A program made the translations under genes and the position numbers. From Halalkalibacter krulwichiae (GTDB lineage Bacteria > Bacillota > Bacilli > Bacillales > Bacillaceae_D), in the NCBI RefSeq assembly GCF_002109385.1, contig NZ_CP020814.1:1056001-1120000 (forward strand): 64,000 nt of DNA, given 5' to 3'. Positions 26,939 to 36,210 of the stretch are shown one piece after another. Below the pieces are notes generated by a model. That model did not search any database, was not told the origin of the DNA, and saw only the letters and a program-made list of their open reading frames with translations. Numbering within the stretch: position 1 is the first letter of the stretch; every line of letters starts with the position of its first letter.

Positions 26939-27876
26939 AAGGAATTATTTGTTTAGGAGAGGCACTCATTGACTTTATCCCTTTAGATAAAGAGAATATC
27001 ACTTATCAAAAGAGTCCTGGCGGTGCCCCTGCAAATGTTGCAGTAGGCTTAGCAAAGTTAGGGGCAAAGACAAGTTTTTTAGGGAAGGTCGGAGAAGACG
27101 TTCTAGGACATTTTCTTAAGGAAACGTTAGATGGTCATGGTGTAGATACAAATGAATTGTTCATGACAAATCAAGTAAGAACTGGTGTAGTGTTTGTCAC
27201 CCTTGATCAATCAGGTGAGAGAAATTTCAGCTTTTATATTGATCCGAGTGCTGATCGCTTCTTAACAAAAGATGAGTTGAACCCTGCAATGTTTACAGAA
27301 AATCGAATCCTTCATTTTGGTTCGATCTCAATGATTAGTGAACCGAGTAAATCAGCTACAAAAGCAGCCGTTCAATTAGCAAAAGAAAATGGCTTAATTG
27401 TGTCTTATGATCCTAATTTAAGATTAAGTTTATGGCCTTCAGTAGAACAAGCAAAAGAGACAATTACTTCAATGGTAACTGAAGCAGATGTAGTAAAAAT
27501 CTCAGAGGAAGAACTTGAATTCTTAACAGGAGAAACCGAATTAGATAAAGGTATTAATAAATTAGCAAGTTATCACATTCCTGTTTTACTTGTTACTCAT
27601 GGTGGAGAAGGAAGTTACCTCCATGTAAATAATCAAACGATACATGTTCCTGCAATGAAGGTTGAAACGGTGGATACAACAGGTGCGGGTGATGCGTTCG
27701 TATCTGGAATTTTATATAACCTAAATGAATGTGACGAGAAAATTGAAAACTTAACAATTGATAGTTGGAAAGAAATTGTTAAGTTTGCTTCTGTATCAGG
27801 CGCCCTTGCAGCTTCAACACGTGGTGCTATGACCGCTTTACCTACGCTTGAAGAGGTAAAGAAATACTTGAGTTAA
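26935..27876 (+). CDS. PfkB-family carbohydrate kinase, probably fructokinase
   Basis: 313 residues. GGAPANVAVGLAKLGAKTSF is the first PfkB signature and DTTGAGDAFVSGILY the second, with the catalytic aspartate. The start GEALIDFIP and the SPGGAPAN motif are those of fructokinase (ScrK) rather than ribokinase. It overlaps the antiterminator gene by 4 bases. Together with EIIA it suggests sucrose use, but no EIIBC or sucrose-6-phosphate hydrolase lies in the window. Confidence 0.85.
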   Translation: MKGIICLGEALIDFIPLDKENITYQKSPGGAPANVAVGLAKLGAKTSFLGKVGEDVLGHFLKETLDGHGVDTNELFMTNQVRTGVVFVTLDQSGERNFSFYIDPSADRFLTKDELNPAMFTENRILHFGSISMISEPSKSATKAAVQLAKENGLIVSYDPNLRLSLWPSVEQAKETITSMVTEADVVKISEEELEFLTGETELDKGINKLASYHIPVLLVTHGGEGSYLHVNNQTIHVPAMKVETVDTTGAGDAFVSGILYNLNECDEKIENLTIDSWKEIVKFASVSGALAASTRGAMTALPTLEEVKKYLS

Positions 27877-27878
27877 TG

Positions 27879-27915
27879 AAAGCGATGCTCCTAGAGAGGG
27901 CATCGCTTTATTTAC
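27879..27915 (+). terminator. terminator after the fructokinase gene
   Basis: AAAGCGATGC / GGCATCGCTTT stem with T-rich tail. Confidence 0.75.
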
Positions 27916-27999
27916 TAGTTAGAATTTTTTTAGAATAACAAATAAATGCATATAAATTTTTGTCGAAACAGAAGGGAGAAGGGGTGAGAATAAGTTGTA

Positions 28000-28014
28000 T
28001 ATTTTCTCAAAATA
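28000..28014. promoter_or_regulatory. possible CodY site upstream of the CstA unit
   Basis: TATTTTCTCAAAATA differs from the CodY consensus AATTTTCWGAAAATT at three of fifteen positions. No clear promoter was recognised in this 255-base gap, so the site is tentative. Confidence 0.35.
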
Positions 28015-28177
28015 TGTATAATTAATTTAAGAATTATGTGAATATTCCCACTAAACATCTTTAAGACTGAATAGAATTGGGTAAGAAAGGAGGGAAAAGT
28101 AAGAGAAGCACAATAGAAAAGGAAAAATTATCCGCTTAGTATTCGGAATATTCGAGAAATGGATAGGGTGATTGAAG

Positions 28178-28699
28178 ATGGCTGAAACAAGGATAGAAAC
28201 TTTTATAAACCATATGGCAAATCGCTATACTACAAGTTTTAATGTTTATCGTGATGAATCCATAGGGGCGATTCCTCTAAATTTCTATGCAGAGTTTCAG
28301 AGACGCGATGAGAAATATTTAATGACGAAAGCTATTAAAGTATGGGGGGTTGAAACACAGCAATATACGTTTGTAACTCATCAGACTGTTGTGACGAAGG
28401 AAACTCTTATGCATCTTGCTAAAGAAATTGACCGTCATATACCGTCTTTTGTTCCGAAGAAACAAGAGCATATGTCTACTTATTTTGTAGGTGTTATCGT
28501 GACAGATCAGTCAATTGAGAAAAAGGTGGAAAAACTAGTAAGGGGAATGAGAAAGATTAAATTCTTAAAGTATGGCTGGCACGGTTGGGCAGATCGTTAT
28601 ATTGCAGTTGTTAGTTTAAAAGATAGAGAAGTCTATATTCATAAAAAAGGGGAAGATTTTATAAGCACATTTAAGAATGCGCTTACAGAAGGGGGATGA
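28178..28699 (+). CDS. conserved hypothetical protein paired with CstA
   Basis: 173 residues, soluble and slightly basic; no domain that I can name with confidence. Visible stretches include YTTSFNVYRDESIGAIPLNF and KFLKYGWHGWADRYIAVVSL. The start at 28178 is preceded by AGGGTGATTG. The gene ends just before the CstA start, so it is very likely co-transcribed and may support or regulate the transporter; this is inference from position. Confidence 0.6.
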   Translation: MAETRIETFINHMANRYTTSFNVYRDESIGAIPLNFYAEFQRRDEKYLMTKAIKVWGVETQQYTFVTHQTVVTKETLMHLAKEIDRHIPSFVPKKQEHMSTYFVGVIVTDQSIEKKVEKLVRGMRKIKFLKYGWHGWADRYIAVVSLKDREVYIHKKGEDFISTFKNALTEGG

Positions 28700-28703
28700 C
28701 GTG

Positions 28704-30320
28704 ATGAATTTTATAACATTATTATTAATTTGTGGAGTTATTCTTTTATTAGCCTATCGTATATATGGAAAGTTCTTGGAAAATGAAATGAAGGTTGATC
28801 CAAGTCGACCAACACCTGCTAATGTAGTGAATGATGGTCAAGAGTATGTGCCTGCTAAAAAACCCGTTTTATTAGGACATCATTTCGCGACGATTGCAGG
28901 AGGAGGACCGATAACAGGACCAATTGCAGCTGTAGTATTTGGTTGGTTACCTGCTGTAATTTGGATTATTATTGGTAGTATATTTATTGGAGGAGTTCAT
29001 GATTATACCTCACTGCAAGCTTCGATCAGACATAAAGCACGTTCAATCGGTGGAATTATAAAAGAATATATGGGTGGCAGAGGGCAGGTTCTCTTCTTAA
29101 CGTTTTCGATTGCAACCCTTATTTTGGTAGTCGGTGTATTTATGATCCTAGTTGCTAACACATTCGTATCGGTACCTGAGGCAGCAACGGCATCGGTGTT
29201 ATTTTTAGGAATTGCTATTATATTTGGTTTTCTAGTTAATCAACTTCGTATGAATCTTGTTATTGCTAGTATTGTAGGTGTTATTGCAATGCTTCTATCG
29301 ATCTGGGTGGGGATTAATTTTCCGATACACTTAAGTGCAACAACTTGGTCCTTAATCTTACTTGGTTATGCATATGCTGCATCTGTTATGCCAGTATGGT
29401 TACTATTGCAGCCACGCGATTATTTAAATGCTTTTTTGTTGTATGGGATGATTATAGGCGCAGCAGTTGGGATTCTTATTGCTTCTCCGTCCATTCAGCT
29501 ACCAGCATACACAGGATTTAGACATGAAACAATGGGCTTTTTGTTTCCTATTCTCTTTATTACTATTGCCTGTGGTGCGATATCGGGTTTCCATTCACTT
29601 GTCTCTTCTGGAACAACAGCAAAACAACTTGATAATGAGAAGAATGGTAAGTTTATTGCTTATGGAGGAATGTTGTTAGAGGCCTTTTTAGCCATTATTG
29701 CGATTGGTTCTGTAGCTTATCTAACTCAAGCTGATTTTGCTGCTAGGATGGATGCGTTAGGTGGTCCTATTGGAACGTTTTCTGCAGGGATTGGTTATTT
29801 TATGTCTCATTGGGGAATCCCGGAGGCAACAGCTGTAACATTTACAGCTTTAACAGCTTCTGCTTTCTTACTAACAACGCTTGATTCAGCGACTAGATTA
29901 ATGCGTTATGCTGTACAAGAGATTACAGAAGATCGAGCTCCTAAAATGTTTCAAAATAGTCACGTTGCAACGGCAACGGGGTTAGTTGGAGCGGCTGCTT
30001 TAGCTTTATCTGGAACGTGGGAGCAAGTGTGGCCATTATTTGGTTCTGCTAATCAAATGCTAGGTGCACTAGCGCTACTGGCAGTTGCAGTTTGGCTAAA
30101 GAAGACAGGGGCAAGAACATTTTATGTCGTTATTCCAATGATTTTCATGTTCTTTGTCACTGTTGCAGCACTCGGGGTATTAATGTATAACAACTTCACA
30201 GCTGGGAATTACTTTTTATTTGGTTCAGCGTTTGTATTGTTTGTACTATGTATTTTCTTAGCGGTTGAAGGATGGAGATCTATGGCTGAAGACGATGCTG
30301 ATACAACTGTGAAAATGTAA
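28704..30320 (+). CDS. cstA: CstA-family carbon-starvation transporter
   Basis: 538 residues with many membrane segments; family motifs HHFATIAGGGPITGPIAA, GSIFIGGVHDYTSLQASIRH, ISGFHSLVSSGTTAKQL, and LTTLDSATRLMRYA. CstA proteins take up pyruvate or peptides under carbon limitation. It is shorter than the classical roughly 600-700 residue forms. I chose ATG 28704, 13 bases after GGGGGATG. Ends before a terminator. Confidence 0.88.
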   Translation: MNFITLLLICGVILLLAYRIYGKFLENEMKVDPSRPTPANVVNDGQEYVPAKKPVLLGHHFATIAGGGPITGPIAAVVFGWLPAVIWIIIGSIFIGGVHDYTSLQASIRHKARSIGGIIKEYMGGRGQVLFLTFSIATLILVVGVFMILVANTFVSVPEAATASVLFLGIAIIFGFLVNQLRMNLVIASIVGVIAMLLSIWVGINFPIHLSATTWSLILLGYAYAASVMPVWLLLQPRDYLNAFLLYGMIIGAAVGILIASPSIQLPAYTGFRHETMGFLFPILFITIACGAISGFHSLVSSGTTAKQLDNEKNGKFIAYGGMLLEAFLAIIAIGSVAYLTQADFAARMDALGGPIGTFSAGIGYFMSHWGIPEATAVTFTALTASAFLLTTLDSATRLMRYAVQEITEDRAPKMFQNSHVATATGLVGAAALALSGTWEQVWPLFGSANQMLGALALLAVAVWLKKTGARTFYVVIPMIFMFFVTVAALGVLMYNNFTAGNYFLFGSAFVLFVLCIFLAVEGWRSMAEDDADTTVKM

Positions 30321-30330
30321 AAAAACCTAT

Positions 30331-30367
30331 AACAAGCAGTGATATTATTCGCTGCTTGTTTAGCTTT
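30331..30367 (+). terminator. terminator after cstA
   Basis: AACAAGCAG / CTGCTTGTT stem and T-rich tail. Confidence 0.75.
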
Positions 30368-30380
30368 ATAAAGTTATATA

Positions 30381-30440
30381 AAAAACAATGACGATGCTCG
30401 CTCTGGTCTTCTGAAACCAGAACGACAATGGTCATTGTTT
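30381..30440 (-). terminator. terminator of the YcgQ/YcgR-like pair
   Basis: On the minus strand AAACAATGAC / GTCATTGTTT with inner CTGGT/ACCAG pairing, followed by TTTTT. Confidence 0.8.
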
Positions 30441-30461
30441 CAAGGAATATGAGAATGCTGT

Positions 30462-31442
30462 CTAAAAACTAAAACGAGGGAAGACGTAAGGACTATCTGG
30501 CTGTTCAACTACTTCAATCTCTGTTAATTGAACAAGTGGAATACGGTATTCATAGTAGTTAGTCTGATCAATAACTCCTGTTACTCGAACCCAAGTGTCG
30601 TTTTCCAATTGACTGGCTTCCTCTGCTTGAATCATGGTCCCATAGACGGATGCATCAGCGACACAACAAGTCATTCCAAAGCGAGCAACAACAAGTTGGT
30701 CATCTTCAAATTCAGGCTCACGATAGACAAAGCCAACAATCTCAATTGTTTTACCAATGAAATGTTCTAGTTGCAGGTCTAAAACAGTCATCATATCAAG
30801 GTAGTTTTCTTCCGTTACAATAATGTGGTCTTGGGCTAACAGTTCTTTAGTAAGTTCATCATAATACTGATTAAAGCCTTCTGTTGTATAAAATTCTTCA
30901 GCTGTCATATCTGTGTTGTGTTCTTCTGATTCATTGCTAGTACCAGCTTCGAGGCTTTCGTAGTAAGCATCTGGATCATTTAAAAATGCTTCGGCTCTTG
31001 AAGTGTCACCAGGCTGGCTTGTTTTGGGTTCGACGCTTGCTTGGTCTGCAACAATCCCTGAACCAAATTGAATTCCGCGATTTGCAGCTACAGAACTATC
31101 TAACAATTTATCTGGGAGCACAAAGCCAAGTACAATTGGCGTTACGAAAATAGAATAGATGACAAGTTTTGTTATGGATGACCCGTTAACGTTATGGTCG
31201 GTTCCGCAATCACAAAATTGTTCTTCCTCTTGTCCCTTTGACGTGCTCCGAATAATTTGTACGACACCAAGTAATAAGAAGACGACGGTTGCGAAATAAA
31301 TAAAGGGCATCATTGTAGGTGCGATATAGTAAGTAATGTTACCAGTGATGATAAAAGCGAGCATCAATAAGGCAAAGCCAATTAGGATAATTCCACGAAT
31401 GTAAGCATGAAATCCTAGATCTGAACTTTTCTCCATTATCAT
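30462..31442 (-). CDS. TIGR03943 family membrane protein (YcgQ-like)
   Basis: 326 residues with four predicted membrane segments in the first 130 residues, then a large extracytoplasmic part. DCGTDH in the loop could touch a metal, and FGMTCCVADASVYG near the C-terminus resembles the conserved core of the TIGR03943 family. In B. subtilis the homologous pair YcgR-YcgQ is Zur-controlled. It lies 10 bases behind the permease gene on the same strand. Confidence 0.82.
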   Translation of the reverse strand: MIMEKSSDLGFHAYIRGIILIGFALLMLAFIITGNITYYIAPTMMPFIYFATVVFLLLGVVQIIRSTSKGQEEEQFCDCGTDHNVNGSSITKLVIYSIFVTPIVLGFVLPDKLLDSSVAANRGIQFGSGIVADQASVEPKTSQPGDTSRAEAFLNDPDAYYESLEAGTSNESEEHNTDMTAEEFYTTEGFNQYYDELTKELLAQDHIIVTEENYLDMMTVLDLQLEHFIGKTIEIVGFVYREPEFEDDQLVVARFGMTCCVADASVYGTMIQAEEASQLENDTWVRVTGVIDQTNYYEYRIPLVQLTEIEVVEQPDSPYVFPRFSF

Positions 31443-31452
31443 TCTCCTTCCA

Positions 31453-32478
31453 TTAAATGATATTTATAAGCTGCAAGGTTACGACCGCTAAAAAGACGAC
31501 TATTGTAACTACTCCAATGAAGTAAAGGACGAATTTAGCTTTAAAGAAAGCAAAAAGCATGATTGTATTTTTTAAGTCAATCATTGGTCCATATACTAAG
31601 AAGGCAATTAATGATCCGGTAGTGAATGTACTTCCAAATGAAGCAGCAACAAAGGCATCTGCTTCAGAACATAGAGATAGTAAGAAGGCAAAAGCCATCA
31701 TAACCGCAGTTGAACTCCATTCATTACTTCCAATGGCCAGTAAGACACTACGATCTAAGAAAGTCTGGAATAACGCCGCAATAAATGCTCCTAAAATAAG
31801 AAACTTTCCCATTAAGAAAAATTCATCAGCCGCATGATAGAGTGTTTGTTTCAAACGATTCATTTTTCTTGGTGTAACCTTTGAGTCAATAACAATTTGT
31901 TGACCGACAAGCTCATCTTTTGTCCATTTTAATTGGTCACGATTTTTAAATATAGCATACAAAATGGCGCCAATAATGATTGATAGAATAAAAGCAAGTC
32001 CCATCCGTGCATACAGAACAGTTAAGTCTGTTCGAAAAGCAAAGAAGGTTGAGGCAGCAACAACTGGATTTAAGATTGGAGCTGCTACGAGAAAGACGAC
32101 TCCAACATGAAGTGGCATTCCTTTTTTTATTAAACGACGTACAATCGGCACTATCGCACATTCACAAATAGGAAAAATCGCTCCTAAAACAGCAGCGGGT
32201 AAAAGAGCTGCATATGCATTTTTCGGTAAGTAACGATGGATGATCTCTTCTTTTACATAAATTTGAATGAGAGCTGAAACAAACACTCCTAATAATATAA
32301 ACGGAATAGCTTCAATAACAATTCCTAGAAAAATTGTATTCACATTTAACCATGAATCGGGAACAGTGAATCCAGCCTGTTCATTTTTAAATGATTCAAT
32401 GTTAAAGAACAGAAGTAAGAAAAACACTAGTAAGATGAATCCTAAAAAGTCTTTACTAAATGAAAGAATCTTTGACAT
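31453..32478 (-). CDS. DUF318-type permease (YcgR-like)
   Basis: 341 residues, eight or more membrane segments. PICECAIVPIVRRLIKKGMP and LLSLCSEADAFVAASFG are the paired conserved C-E-containing motifs of this permease family. The function is thought to be linked to metal handling; the substrate is not established. The start at 32478 has AAGGAGATTGATA upstream; a longer in-frame reading to 32496 is unlikely. First gene of the YcgR/YcgQ-like pair. Confidence 0.82.
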   Translation of the reverse strand: MSKILSFSKDFLGFILLVFFLLLFFNIESFKNEQAGFTVPDSWLNVNTIFLGIVIEAIPFILLGVFVSALIQIYVKEEIIHRYLPKNAYAALLPAAVLGAIFPICECAIVPIVRRLIKKGMPLHVGVVFLVAAPILNPVVAASTFFAFRTDLTVLYARMGLAFILSIIIGAILYAIFKNRDQLKWTKDELVGQQIVIDSKVTPRKMNRLKQTLYHAADEFFLMGKFLILGAFIAALFQTFLDRSVLLAIGSNEWSSTAVMMAFAFLLSLCSEADAFVAASFGSTFTTGSLIAFLVYGPMIDLKNTIMLFAFFKAKFVLYFIGVVTIVVFLAVVTLQLINII

Positions 32479-32687
32479 TATCAATCTCCTTATCAAGCAC
32501 TAAGAAATAATCCTTTTGCTATTTTAACACAGATAATGTGGAGAAAGTATGGACATTGCTATCTGTAATGTGATTGCAAACTATTGCCAAAAAGCCGGAA
32601 AAATCTGTTGTTTATATAGGCTAGCTTTTTTGGTTATTTGTCTGTTACACTACGAAAGGTATCTTAGATAGAAAGTAGGTGTTGGAT

Positions 32688-33242
32688 ATGCTACAAGCTT
32701 TAATTATTTTTGTCGCACAATTAATTTATGTTCCTGTTTTAACACTACGTACGATTACAATGGTGAAAGGAATGAAAGGAAAAGCCTCGGCGTTAGGTAC
32801 ACTTGAAGGGGTTATTTATGTTGTAGCAATAGCGATTGTTTTTAGTGATTTATCCAACTACTTAAATATGGCAGCTTACGCAATTGGTTTTGGTGTAGGC
32901 CTCTATATAGGGCAAATACTAGAACAGAAGCTGGCGATTGGTTATGTAACAATTGAAGTTAATATTATGAATAAAAATGAAGCTTTAACAGATCGTCTTC
33001 GTGAAGTTGGCTTTAGTGTATCGACAGCTGAAGTTGAAGGAATGAATGAAGCGAAAAGGTTTCGGCTAGATTGTACGGCAAGACGTGATCGCGAACAAGA
33101 GTTTATAAAAATTGTAAGTGAATACGAACCGAGTGCCTTTATTGTTTCATATGAACCACGAAACTTTAAAGGTGGATATATTACTAAAGCGATGAAAAAA
33201 CGTAAAGAAAAATTTATGAAAAATAAAAAGAATGTTTCTTAA
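32688..33242 (+). CDS. DUF2179/DUF5698 membrane protein (YebE, UPF0316)
   Basis: 184 residues: three membrane helices in the first 90 residues ([47 protein letters not shown]), then a cytosolic DUF2179 domain ([15 protein letters not shown]...[14 protein letters not shown]). No biochemical role is established for the family. ATG 32688 has AAAGTAGGTG upstream. A hairpin of uncertain role (CCAAAAAGCC / GGCTAGCTTTTTTGG) sits at 32583-32632. Confidence 0.78.
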   Translation: MLQALIIFVAQLIYVPVLTLRTITMVKGMKGKASALGTLEGVIYVVAIAIVFSDLSNYLNMAAYAIGFGVGLYIGQILEQKLAIGYVTIEVNIMNKNEALTDRLREVGFSVSTAEVEGMNEAKRFRLDCTARRDREQEFIKIVSEYEPSAFIVSYEPRNFKGGYITKAMKKRKEKFMKNKKNVS

Positions 33243-33246
33243 TTAA

Positions 33247-33290
33247 AAAGCATTGACAATAGAACACTCTATTTTCAATGCTTTCTTTAC
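33247..33290 (+). terminator. terminator after the DUF2179 gene
   Basis: AAAGCATTG / CAATGCTTT with inner AATAGA/TCTATT pairing. Confidence 0.75.
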
Positions 33291-33332
33291 GGAAAAACAC
33301 AAATAAGAATGCTTCTGATTTGTGGCTGTTCT

Positions 33333-33353
33333 TATAATATGTTAACGTAACAT
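33333..33353 (+). promoter_or_regulatory. -10 element with operator-like palindrome before the CobW gene
   Basis: TATAAT (33333-33338) runs straight into ATGTTA-ACG-TAACAT (33339-33353), a perfect 6-3-6 inverted repeat. The -35 region is weak. The layout suggests a repressor binding at the transcription start. It does not match the Bacillus Zur box (7-1-7). Confidence 0.55.
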
Positions 33354-33372
33354 GTAAAAGGAGGGGAAACGG

Positions 33373-34326
33373 TTGAATAAACAGATATCTGTTTTTATCT
33401 TGACGGGATTCTTAGGGAGTGGTAAGACAACGATCCTCAAGAAAATGTTGGTCCATGAAAAGGCAAAGGGCAGGAAGCCTGGAATCTTATTAAACGAACT
33501 TGGATCTGAAAATGTTGAAAAGGAATCTTTTGCAGATGAATCGATGATAGAACTCTTAAATGGGTGCATTTGTTGTACGATTCAAGACGATATGAGAACG
33601 GAGCTAACGACCTTCATAAAAAATGAAGAAAATATTGATACATTGATAATTGAAGGAACAGGCATAGCAAATCCTGAAGAGATTGTTGAAGCTCTTACAC
33701 ATCCAGATTTAATTGATCAAGTAGATATTCAATCAATTATTGGACTCGTTGATGCAAGCCGTTATTTGGAATATCAGAGTTTGTTTCAAAGTTCAAAAGA
33801 AATAAGAGTAATGCTGAAACAGCAATTAACAGCGAGCAGCTTAATTGTTGTTAATAAAATAGATTTACTAGATGAAAGAAAATTGAAAAAAGTAACAAAT
33901 AAAATTGAACAAACAACGTCTGGATATACTCCATCAATTGTTTACACTTCTTTTGGAGAAGTAGAAACAGAAGTACTATTTAAAAAGCGGTTCATGACGG
34001 AGAACTTTGATCTAGTAAAGGACTCACCTAAGCAGCAAAATCATCACCACCATCATCATACTCATCCATTTCAGGCAATGAAACTATCTGGTTTTGGTAA
34101 GGTTAGCAAAAAAGACTTTACAGCTTGGTTAAAGAGCCAACAATTGTTGCGTGCAAAGGGGTATATTCGCTTTGAAGAAGATGATACAATCTATGCTTTT
34201 CAATATGCATCAAGACAGTTGGAAATCAAACCGATTGAATCTGCAACTTCTTGTCTAATTATAATTGGTACAGACCTGAATCAAGAAGAGTTAAAAAAGT
34301 CTTTTGAAAAGTTACAAGCAACTTAA
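33373..34326 (+). CDS. CobW/COG0523 metallochaperone GTPase
   Basis: 317 residues. P-loop GFLGSGKTT, the family metal motif GCICCTI (CxCC), VNKID guanine motif, and a histidine run HHHHHHTH near residue 225. The CobW C-terminal domain starts about residue 235. Such GTPases deliver Zn2+ or another metal to client enzymes; B. subtilis YciC (ZagA) is the zinc-starvation member. TTG start at 33373 with AAAGGAGGGG upstream. Confidence 0.87.
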   Translation: MNKQISVFILTGFLGSGKTTILKKMLVHEKAKGRKPGILLNELGSENVEKESFADESMIELLNGCICCTIQDDMRTELTTFIKNEENIDTLIIEGTGIANPEEIVEALTHPDLIDQVDIQSIIGLVDASRYLEYQSLFQSSKEIRVMLKQQLTASSLIVVNKIDLLDERKLKKVTNKIEQTTSGYTPSIVYTSFGEVETEVLFKKRFMTENFDLVKDSPKQQNHHHHHHTHPFQAMKLSGFGKVSKKDFTAWLKSQQLLRAKGYIRFEEDDTIYAFQYASRQLEIKPIESATSCLIIIGTDLNQEELKKSFEKLQAT

Positions 34327-34396
34327 TTGATTGAACGATTTATTTGTTTAACAATAGAGAGGGTGAGGAACAATCTTATAAAAGGAGCTGTTTGAT

Positions 34397-35035
34397 GTGA
34401 AAGTTCTTGTTATTGGTGCTAATGGACAAGTCGCAAGACATACGCTAAGCAAGTTAAAGGAAGAAGGTCATCAAGTGGTCGCGATGATTCGTGATTCCAG
34501 TCAAGCTGATGAACTAGTAAAATTAGGGGCGGATGAAACGGTTGTTGCTGATCTTGAAGCTTCATTTGATCATGCCTTTGATCATGTAGATGCGGTTATC
34601 TTTGCTGCTGGTTCTGGTGGGCATACAGGGGCGGATAAAACAATTCTCATTGATTTATGGGGTGCTATTAAAGCGATCGACACAGCAGAACGTATGGGCG
34701 TCAAGCGTTTCGTTATGCTAAGCTCAATGGGAACGGTTGACCCCGATAAGAGCGATCGTATTCGTCATTATTTAGTAGCGAAAAAATTAGCTGACGATCA
34801 CCTGAAACGCTCAAATCTAACTTATACGATTGTTCGTCCTGGTAGTTTAACAAATGAACAGGCCGAACAAGTCATTAAATTAGAAGAAGAAATTCAAATT
34901 AGAGACAATGCGATTAAACGTGAAGATGTGGCGATTGTATTGGCGCGAGTCGTTAACCTTGAAAACACTTTTGGCAAGACCTTTGAGATTTTAAACGGAA
35001 AGACAACCATTAACGATGCTCTAGCTAGTATATAA
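34397..35035 (+). CDS. yhfK: atypical SDR / NAD(P)-binding protein (YhfK-like)
   Basis: 212 residues. VLVIGANGQVARHTLSKL gives the GxxGxxG cofactor loop, followed by FAAGSGGHTGADKTILID, FVMLSSMGTVDP and YTIVRPGSL. Length and motifs match B. subtilis YhfK, an atypical SDR of unknown substrate. GTG start at 34397 with AAAGGAGCTG upstream. Not obviously in an operon. Confidence 0.8.
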   Translation: MKVLVIGANGQVARHTLSKLKEEGHQVVAMIRDSSQADELVKLGADETVVADLEASFDHAFDHVDAVIFAAGSGGHTGADKTILIDLWGAIKAIDTAERMGVKRFVMLSSMGTVDPDKSDRIRHYLVAKKLADDHLKRSNLTYTIVRPGSLTNEQAEQVIKLEEEIQIRDNAIKREDVAIVLARVVNLENTFGKTFEILNGKTTINDALASI

Positions 35036-35037
35036 AG

Positions 35038-35078
35038 ATAAAGGTGACGGAAGTTCATTACTTTCGTTACCTTTTTTA
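35038..35078 (+). terminator. terminator after yhfK
   Basis: AAAGGTGACGGAAGT / ACTTTCGTTACCTTT stem followed by T residues. Confidence 0.8.
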
Positions 35079-35216
35079 TTTTTATAAAGAAAATGCTCGT
35101 AAACAAAACATGTAAGGGTTCACATGATGATCTTATGGCATATATAGAAAAAAGGAAACTCTAATTTGGGTTTTTGCTCGGAGAGATTTTTGCTTTCGAT
35201 TGATGGGGGAGGTAAA

Positions 35217-36152
35217 ATGGATGCTGTTTTTGGTTTAGCTCAAGAGATGCTAGTGCTTTTAGCCATTGCATTGATTGGGTTGATAATGAGAAAAGGAAAT
35301 GTACTGCCACGGGAAACTAACTTTGTGTTGACGCAAGTCATTTTATACATTACGTTGCCTTGTTTAATCATTTACTCAATGGATATTGAATTTTCGTTAG
35401 CGCTTTTAGTCGAATTCTCGTGGTTAATGGGAATGTCGTTATTTTCATTATGCTTAGGGTCAGTTATTGGGTATTTAATGAGAAAACGTTCTAAGTTGGA
35501 ACAAGAACGTCAAGGGGTATATGAAGCAACCATTATTTTTGGTAATCAAGGCTTTATAGGGTATGCTATTGCATTCCTATTATTTGGTGAACTAGGGGTT
35601 CTATATGCAGCATTTTTTATGATCTTCTATCAATTTTATGTTTGGACGTATGTTATATACGTCGTTGCTAGAGTAGGACAAAAAATAACTTGGCAACAGC
35701 TAGTCCTTAATCCTGGTGTCTTGGCAACTACCGTTGGCTTTCTTGTTATGTTACTCCCGTTTCGTTTACCTGTAATGTTTTCTGATGTTCTAGCAGATAT
35801 AGGTATGATGACACTTCCATTATCAATGATTTTAATTGGAAGCTTATTAGCCGCAATTGATTTCTCTTCGTTTAAAAAACTGATGAAAAATAAGTACATT
35901 TGGTATGCAACAGGTGCGAAGTTACTCTTGATTCCGTTTTTATTGACACCGTTTCTATGGCTACCGGTTTCAACAATTATTGTAGGTGTAGCTCTACTGG
36001 TGACTGCTACACCATCTGCACCAACTGTTTCCATGTATGCACAAAAATATGGAGGCGATGCGACTTTTTCTTCTGTGATTGTTGCAATAACTACTGTGCT
36101 ATGCATAATCACCATTCCGCTTTTATACGCTTTAATCTTGTTTGTGCGGTGA
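35217..36152 (+). CDS. AEC-family (auxin efflux carrier type) transporter
   Basis: About 311 residues, ten membrane segments in two five-helix halves with a central loop. FGNQGFIGYAIAFLLFG and ATPSAPTVSMYAQKYGGDA are the two conserved AEC motifs. Family members export organic acids such as malate; the substrate is unknown. I use ATG 35217 with GGGGGAGG upstream, not the longer in-frame reading from 35166. Confidence 0.8.
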   Translation: MDAVFGLAQEMLVLLAIALIGLIMRKGNVLPRETNFVLTQVILYITLPCLIIYSMDIEFSLALLVEFSWLMGMSLFSLCLGSVIGYLMRKRSKLEQERQGVYEATIIFGNQGFIGYAIAFLLFGELGVLYAAFFMIFYQFYVWTYVIYVVARVGQKITWQQLVLNPGVLATTVGFLVMLLPFRLPVMFSDVLADIGMMTLPLSMILIGSLLAAIDFSSFKKLMKNKYIWYATGAKLLLIPFLLTPFLWLPVSTIIVGVALLVTATPSAPTVSMYAQKYGGDATFSSVIVAITTVLCIITIPLLYALILFVR

Positions 36153-36158
36153 AAGACA

Positions 36159-36203
36159 AAAATACCCTCAAATGATAGAAAAAGTCTATCGTTTGAGGGT
36201 GCA
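36159..36203. terminator. terminator between the AEC gene and uppP
   Basis: TACCCTCAAATGATAGA / TCTATCGTTTGAGGGT hairpin; the minus strand side runs into TTTTTG, so it mainly serves uppP. Confidence 0.8.
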
Positions 36204-36210
36204 TTATAAC

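Noticed and set aside
32548..32572. TGTAAT-GTG-ATTGCA as a Zur site for the YcgR-like gene
   Set aside because: Spacing is 6-3-6 with an imperfect arm, not the 7-1-7 Zur box, and it is not placed on a clear promoter.
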